A stretch of 64,000 bases of DNA, from the NCBI RefSeq assembly GCF_905171765.1, contig NC_053389.1:214836624-214900623 (forward strand). Reading direction: 5' to 3'. The notes beneath the pieces were generated by a model that did no database searches, was not told where the DNA came from, and was given only the letters and a program-made list of their open reading frames with translations. The position numbers and the translations under genes are program-made. Numbering within the stretch: position 1 is the stretch's first letter; the number at the start of each line of letters is the position of its first letter. Source of the stretch: Bufo bufo (lineage: Eukaryota; Chordata; Amphibia; Anura; Bufonidae). Below, one piece after another: positions 58,520 through 64,000 of this stretch.

Positions 58520-59798
58520 GTATACAAAAGTTAATTTAATGTGTGCAGAGATAATTTTTGAACATATACCTCCAGTTATAGAAAACATCTGACTTGTCAG
58601 AAGCTCCCACCAATAGCAAGGGCTCGTGTGCTTTTCCCCTGGTTTAATTTGAAATGTCAATAGCTTTTTCTCACCTTTCTTAATGGAGCAGAATGGCTTA
58701 TTGTTCTCTAAAGAGCATTGCTTATGGTCTGTGAACCTATATCCACACCCATGAGAACCTCTGACAGTACAGTAAAAGCTTTCTAATCTAGATATACACT
58801 TACAACTGGCTAAGAGTAATACCTTCTTCTTTTGGATCAATGGACAACTTTGTTATATGTGCTAATCACAATCCACATCAATTGTCCATATCATAACAAC
58901 TCAATGCCTGAAGATTACAATACTGCTTAGGGCGGCTGTCATTTTGGTCAATAAGTAAAATGAGATGATGCATGCGGACAACACTTGAGTATCTCATACC
59001 CTTTTCACTAGAACCTGGCTTTATTGGCTGAAGTATACTTACATACACGATTGGGTATTGGGTCCATTCTTGCTCCTATGTTGTACGCTCCCTTTCATAT
59101 TTTGTAATTTCATATCTTCTTTAGCATTTGCTCCATAGTTACCCGACTGATAACTATCTTTTCTATCTTTTTCCGCTTCAAGTTTTTATGTGCTGCTGTG
59201 ACTCAGATAATGATTAGATCTTACATGCCACAGAAATATCCTACCTTATAGGATTACCATGATTCATATATGCACAATCTAATAGTCACTCCATGTATAT
59301 AGTTTCAAAAATCTTCCTGGGCATTTCAAAATGGATTCACTGAAGGATTATCTTGTGGGCAGAGTCAACCACTGATGCTTGTAATGTCTTATCGCATAAT
59401 AGGGAGTGTGACGCTAGATCGCAGGCTTCGGCAGACTTGTTTTTGCCTTAGATCATTCAGAAGAAATTTAAATTGTTGAGATCAAGCAGGAAAGTAAAAT
59501 TAGGGCCTCATGCAATGAAGGAAATTCATTTTATATGATGGTGGGCAGCATAACACATAGCTTTTTTTTTATTTTTTTTACTTATGGCCAGTATCCCACT
59601 ATGTGTTAAACTTTAACCATTACAGATTACTTCTAGCTTAAAAATGAGTGTATGGACTCCCACATTCCTGTAGCAAAACGAGATGGAGCAGCTGTAGAAA
59701 TTTCATACTTCCATTTCCACTTGTAAATTAAGGTTCAGACGTGTTGGATGTTATATATAGGGTATATATATAGTATATTTTTATATATACATATAGGT
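58520..59798. other. Intron 5 stretch, nothing recognised
   Basis: No exon with kinase similarity and no terminal repeats. Simple TA-rich tract near 59740-59795. Confidence 0.45.
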
Positions 59799-59800
59799 TA

Positions 59801-59992
59801 CACTGGCTCAAAAAAATAAAGGGAACACAAAAATAACAGCTCCTAGATACTGTATTAATTAAATATTCTTCTGAAATACTTGTCTTTACATAGTTGAATG
59901 TGGGCTGACAACAAAATCACACAAAAATAAAAAAATGGGAATCAAATTTTTCAACCATGGAGGTCTGAATTTGGAGTCACACTCAAAATTAA
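59801..59992. mobile_element. Tc1-like element end, disrupted at TTAA
   Basis: TA at 59799-59800 is followed by cactggctcaaaaaaataaa, gggaacacaaaaataac and, near the break, tggaggtctgaatttggagt. These are the left terminal sequences of a Tc1-like element common in fish and frogs. It stops at the TTAA (59989-59992), where the piggyBac element begins. Its continuation should lie after the piggyBac 3' end beyond the window. Confidence 0.75.
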
Positions 59993-60305
59993 CCACCTCC
60001 GGACCCGCCTAACGCGAGTTCGCGTTCCGGAGGTGGCAGCGCTGCGCACAATCACTCATATACGCGTCATCTCGCGAGACGCGAGATTTCGCTCAAAGCC
60101 GGCCCCACATCGCAGGCCGGCAAAATTAAAAGAACAAGTTCGTCACCAGCCTGCCAGCAACGATCATGGCTGGCAGACTGGCGATTTTCAAAAAATCCAA
60201 TCAAAAGTCATATAACAGATCATATTAGTAAATATGATCTGTTATATGGCTTCTCTGCTCCTTCTGCTGTTCTTTTTCGTCGGTTGGATCCAGCAGAGGA
60301 GCAGA
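59993..60305. repeat. Serial hairpins at the piggyBac 5' end (six in 0.3 kb)
   Basis: Arms: 59993-60003/60026-60036; 60069-60076/60080-60087; 60098-60104/60115-60121; 60146-60158/60169-60181 (one mismatch region); 60209-60225/60232-60248 (17 nt perfect); 60254-60269/60291-60305. The layout resembles the hairpin array of the 54249-57911 element, though the arm sequences are unrelated. Confidence 0.85.
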
Positions 60306-60925
60306 CTGAACTGTGAGTACACCAACACTACACCTTAGCCCCAGATCACCCCCCTGCACCCCAATTACCCTTTGATCACCCCTTTGATCGCCCCTGTCAA
60401 TCACTAGTGAAAGGAAAAAAAGTGATCAGTGTAAACTGTCACTTTTTTTTTCCACGTAGTATTGGCTGTTAGGTTTTAGGGATAGTTTAGGCCCCTTGGT
60501 TAGGTAGTTTAGCGTGAGTTAGGCGCCCAGCCACCGCACCGCAGTCACTTATTCGCTGTTTAGCGTATCGCTAATCAGCATTTGTACTTTTATAGTATCT
60601 GTAAGTGATCAAAACTGATCACGGTCAGATCTATAATAGTATTAGTGTCACCTTAGCTCGCCCTCCACCCAAAACGCAGTGTTTGCCCGATCAGGCCTGA
60701 TCGGTCGCCCACACGTGCGTTCACCCACACCCGCCCCACCGCAGTGACAAAAAAAATATATTTTTTTGATCACTGCACATTCATTTTACATATAAAAAAA
60801 TCAGTTTTGATATTTTTTATCAACCGCAGCGGCCTCCGGTACTTCGCTAGCCTCCCCTTTGTAAGACAGGCTTGCTTTTTTTCTTGGGTAGTCTCAGGGA
60901 ATACCCCTAAATTTAGTAGTCCAAA

Positions 60926-62890
60926 ATGTCAAACAGGGGGTATTCTTCTGAAGAGGCCTACAGGATTCTGACCCAGTCGGATGAGGAGTGGGAACCCTCA
61001 TCTGACGAATCTAGCGGGTCAGAATATGAACCTGTAGAAAGCAGTGGCTCTCTGACCCAAAGTTCGGACGAGGAGGTTGAGGTCCCTGGCAGCACCAGGG
61101 CGTACCCGGCCCCGTGTCGCTAGACCACAGGTTATGCAGGATCCGCTTCAAGAGCAGCAGAGTGGGGCTGCGCTGCCGGATCACGTGGTGAGGCATGACA
61201 CCAGCAGCGCAGCCCTCCCTGGACGCTAGTACGCAGCATCTGCCGTACAACATGGGTGACGTGGCGAGCACCAGAAGGGCAGTTGAAGCTGGTACGGTGG
61301 CACGTGCAGTAGTTACCCCCGTCGCATGCCTACCGCACAGACAGCCCGTAGAGCCCCTAGAATCCCTGAGGAGCTGGCAAACCCTGATTGCAGTCACCAA
61401 CTTCAGCCGCACCATTAGTTCCCCCTTTCAATCCGCCCAGTCTGGAGTTGGGGTTGAGACGCTCAAATCGGTTCGGCCCTGGGATTTTTTGAGCGTTCTT
61501 GACTGCGGAGCTCTTGGACTTAGTCGTGGCAGAGACAAACCGGTATGCCACACAATTTATATCCGCCAACCCGGGAAGCTTTTATGCCCAGCCTTTCCGG
61601 TGGAAACCAGTCCAAGTTTCCAAACGTAAAATTTTTTTGGGCCTTCTCCTCAACATGGGCCTGACAAAAAAAGCATGAATTGCGGTCATATTGGTCCACG
61701 AACCCGATTCATCACATGCCCATGTCTCTCTGCTGCTATGTCCAGGGCACGATTTGAGGCCATCCTCCGTTTCCTGCATTTAGGCGACAACACCACCTCC
61801 CGTCCCAGAGGCCACCCAGCTTTTGACCGGCTCCACAAACTTCGGCCCCTCATAGACCATTTCAACCAGAAATTTGCAGATTTTTATACCCCCGAGCAAA
61901 AACATCTGCTAGACGAGTCCCTAATACATTTTACCGGGCGCCTTGGCTTCAAACAATACATCCCAAGCAAGCGTGCCCGGTATGGGGTCAAATTGTATAA
62001 GCTCTGTGAAAGGGCCTCAGGCTATACCCACAAATTTCGGATCTATGAGGGAAAAGATCAGACCCTGGAGCCGGTCGTTTGCCCTGACTACCTGGGGAGC
62101 AGTGGGAAGACAGTCTTGGGACTTGTGTCACCCTTATTCCGGCAAGAGGGGGTACCATCTTTATGTGGACAATTTTTACACAATTGTGGCCCTCTTTAGG
62201 CATTTGTTTCTAGAACGGATTTGCGCCTGGTGGCACCCGCGCGAACTAGTCGCGTGGGCTTCCCCCAACGCTTGTAACCACCCGTCTTGCAAGGGGGGAG
62301 GAGGGCTGCCTTGTGTAACGAAGAACTGCTCGCGGTGAAATGGAGAGACAAGCGTGACGTTACATGCTCTCCTCCATTCACGCAACACGACAATCCAAAT
62401 TGAGCGAGCAAACCCGTGTCATTGAAAAGCCCCTCTGTGTCCACAACCTATAATGCGCTCATGGAGGGGTGACTTCAATGACCAGATGTTGTCTCCGTAT
62501 TTAGTTTCCCGCAGAACCAGACGCTGGTATAAGAAGGTGTCTGTATATTTAATTCAATTGGCGCTGTATAATAGTTTTGTTCTCTACAGTAAGGCTGGGA
62601 GAACAGGATCCTTCCTCAAATTCCAGGAAGAGATCATCGAGAACCTCCTTTATCCAGGAGGTTCCGTGGCCCCATCCACCAGTGTAGTTAGCCGTCTACA
62701 CGAGCGACATTTCCCCAGTGTCGTTCCTGATACCTCAACCCAACCGTCACCTCCCGAAAAAGATGTCGTGTCTGTAGCAGGAGTGGAATAAGGCGTGACA
62801 CCCGCTATTTCTGTCCTGACTGTCCTGACCACCCTGCCCTATGCTTTGGTGAGTGTTTCCGGAAGTACCACACACAGGTACACCTAGCAT
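60926..62890 (+). pseudogene. piggyBac transposase, several frameshifts
   Basis: The product would be a DDD transposase of the piggyBac family acting at TTAA sites. Start Met 60926: MSNRGYSSEEAYRILTQSDE, an acidic Ser-rich N-terminus, reading to a stop at 61123. After frame breaks, 61735-62140 encodes ARFEAILRFLHLGDN, LLDESLIHFTGRLGFKQYIP and RYGVKLYKLCERASGYTHKF, with the first catalytic Asp at 61912. A shifted frame gives YHLYVDNFYTIVALF, second Asp at 62168. After a scrambled stretch, DFNDQM with the third Asp at 62471 is followed by RRWYKKVSVYLIQLALYNSF. The C-terminal cysteine-rich zinc-binding domain (CRVCS...CPDCPDHPALC...C..KYH) spans about 62763-62885. All three Asp are readable, but frames differ. 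Confidence 0.9.
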
Positions 62891-64000
62891 AGGGATTGCA
62901 TCTCACAGGACAGGCACACAGGGCTATTAGGGCCCTTTTACTCACAGCTGCTGCAAACCTCTCCTTTCACCTGGGATAAAGTGCATAACGTACTTTGCCA
63001 CATCTTGGGCGATTTGCGCTTTGCACATTGTCCCATGGGGAAGGAGAGGTTTGTTCTATAAAGGTAAAAATAAACAAAACAAAAAAAAAATTACCGTAAG
63101 TAAAAAAGTTAAAAAGTTAAAAAAAAGTTAATATGTTCTGTTCTAAAGTTAATAAAGTTATTGCGTTGCGGCCTGGTTTTTTCTTTTTTGTCTTGTTTTT
63201 TTTACCTTCCAGGTGGACCAACCGATCGACCAGCTGCAGCACTGATGTGCATTCGGACAGAAGCATTGCGCTGCTGTCAGATTACACGCAAGTCGGTGTA
63301 TGCGGCGCTGCAAGACGAGATTTCTCCTCTGCAGTAAAAGATACGTTTGCCGAGGCATATGAGCTGAGGAGTGGCGGTGTTCATATACTTTGGCAAACAC
63401 TTTGTTATATATAAAAAAAAAAATACCGGCAATGAGATTTATTCATCCACATCGATTGATGTGAATGGAGAAATCTGGTTTGGCCAGGGCATACGAGCTA
63501 AGTGGGTATGGATGTTGGGGCGGAGCACCTATGTCCTGGCAGACGCCTTTCCCCTCCTTTTTCTTTTTTTTGGCAGAGATTTTTTCTTCCACATTGATCG
63601 ATGCAAATGAAGAAATCTGTGCCGTTCATTTTTTTCTTTCAGCCCAGAGGCTGAACGGAAAAAAAAAATCTCATTACCTGTATGCTCAATATAAGGAGAA
63701 TAGCAGAAACTCCTATGCTGGGCATACATGTAATGATTGCGGAGACCCTCAAATGCCAGGGCAGTACAAACACCCCACAAATAACACCATTTTGGAAAGA
63801 AGACACCCCAAGGTATTCGCTGAGGGGCATATTGAGTCCATGAAAGATTGAAATTTTTGTCCCAAGTTAGCGGAAAGGGAGACTTTGTGAGAACAAAATC
63901 AAAAAAATCAATTTCCGCTAACTTGTGCCAAAAATTTTTTTTCTATGAACTTGCCATGCCCCTCATTGAATACCTTGGGGTGTCTTCTTTCCAAAATGGG

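Larger units (their letters stand above)
4429..64000 (+). other. LMTK3: LMTK3-like kinase gene, 5' part (exons 1-5 and introns)
   Basis: Gene-level entry. Coding exons are 4469-4556, 33601-33731, 37367-37517, 43912-43982 and 46994-47112. Intron phases are 1, 0, 1, 0 and 2, each acceptor restoring the frame left by the preceding donor. Introns are about 29.0, 3.6, 6.4, 3.0 and more than 16.8 kb. The joined product has 186 codons: N-terminal hydrophobic segment, short luminal/extracellular part, one transmembrane segment, juxtamembrane linker, then the N-lobe start of a protein kinase. Among the LMTK family (AATK/LMTK1, LMTK2, LMTK3) the transmembrane and post-membrane residues ([36 protein letters not shown]) fit LMTK3 best by my recollection of the family. 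The rest of the kinase domain was not found in the window. Confidence 0.88.
59989..64000 (+). mobile_element. piggyBac-like transposon, 5' end and transposase, 3' end outside window
   Basis: Begins at TTAA (59989-59992) with a terminal hairpin: ccacctccgga (59993-60003) pairs with tccggaggtgg (60026-60036), and aacgcga/tcgcgtt pair inside it. A broken piggyBac transposase follows (60926-62890). The 3' part, 62890-64000, is non-coding, with a duplicated module around 63340-63420 and 63480-63550 and, at the end, ttagcgg/ccgctaa words and two copies of ccttggggtgtcttctttcc in opposite orientation (63790s and 63970s), pointing to a subterminal inverted repeat close to the end. Confidence 0.85.

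Noticed and set aside
61011..61629. Open frames on both strands within the piggyBac gene
   Set aside because: Shadow frames of the broken transposase. Only the frames with piggyBac motifs are kept.

Overview
The window is vertebrate chromosomal DNA, most likely from an anuran amphibian. No bacterial features are present. Sparse, short exons sit in very large introns. The repeats (TTAA-flanked elements starting AAGGGGTT, hAT elements ending in GATGAGCGAA-like termini, palindromic MITEs, Tc1 elements, piggyBac) are of kinds I associate with frog and toad genomes. The species cannot be read from the sequence.

The only host gene I can support is the 5' part of a LMTK3-like (lemur tail kinase 3) gene on the + strand. 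Five coding exons join with matching phases: 4469-4556 (start Met, hydrophobic N-terminus), 33601-33731 (transmembrane segment), 37367-37517 (cytoplasmic juxtamembrane), 43912-43982 (glycine-rich loop) and 46994-47112 (VVVK lysine strand). They give 186 complete codons. The rest of the kinase domain and the long C-terminal tail are not found and should lie beyond 64000, so intron 5 is longer than 16.8 kb and intron 1 is 29 kb.

Almost everything else is transposon-derived and strongly nested. 1-1240: a broken Tc1 element. 1421-2220: three inverted-repeat elements in and beside one another. 5.5-17 kb: hAT and TTAA elements. 17.1-22.1 kb: a patchwork of satellites (56, 37 and 28 bp) plus two ~0.9-kb duplicated blocks. 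22-33 kb: many hAT, TTAA and Harbinger-like elements, including a 3.6-kb hAT with an exact 8-bp target duplication and two internal tandem arrays. 35.0 kb: an almost perfect 86-nt foldback. 39.0-43.1 kb: a degraded Ty3/gypsy element inside a palindromic MITE. 44.5-45.3 kb: a solo LTR. 47.8-48.8 kb: a Tc1 element whose transposase keeps only its DNA-binding domain, in frame. 53.5-58.5 kb: a hAT element holding a 3.7-kb TTAA element with at least 11 consecutive hairpins. 59.8-64 kb: a Tc1 end disrupted by a piggyBac element that carries a frameshifted transposase.

The target-site duplications give relative ages at several places: gypsy after palindromic MITE, Harbinger-like MITE after gypsy, TTAA element after hAT, piggyBac after Tc1. 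The kinase exons look intact, while every transposon gene seen is broken or deleted.
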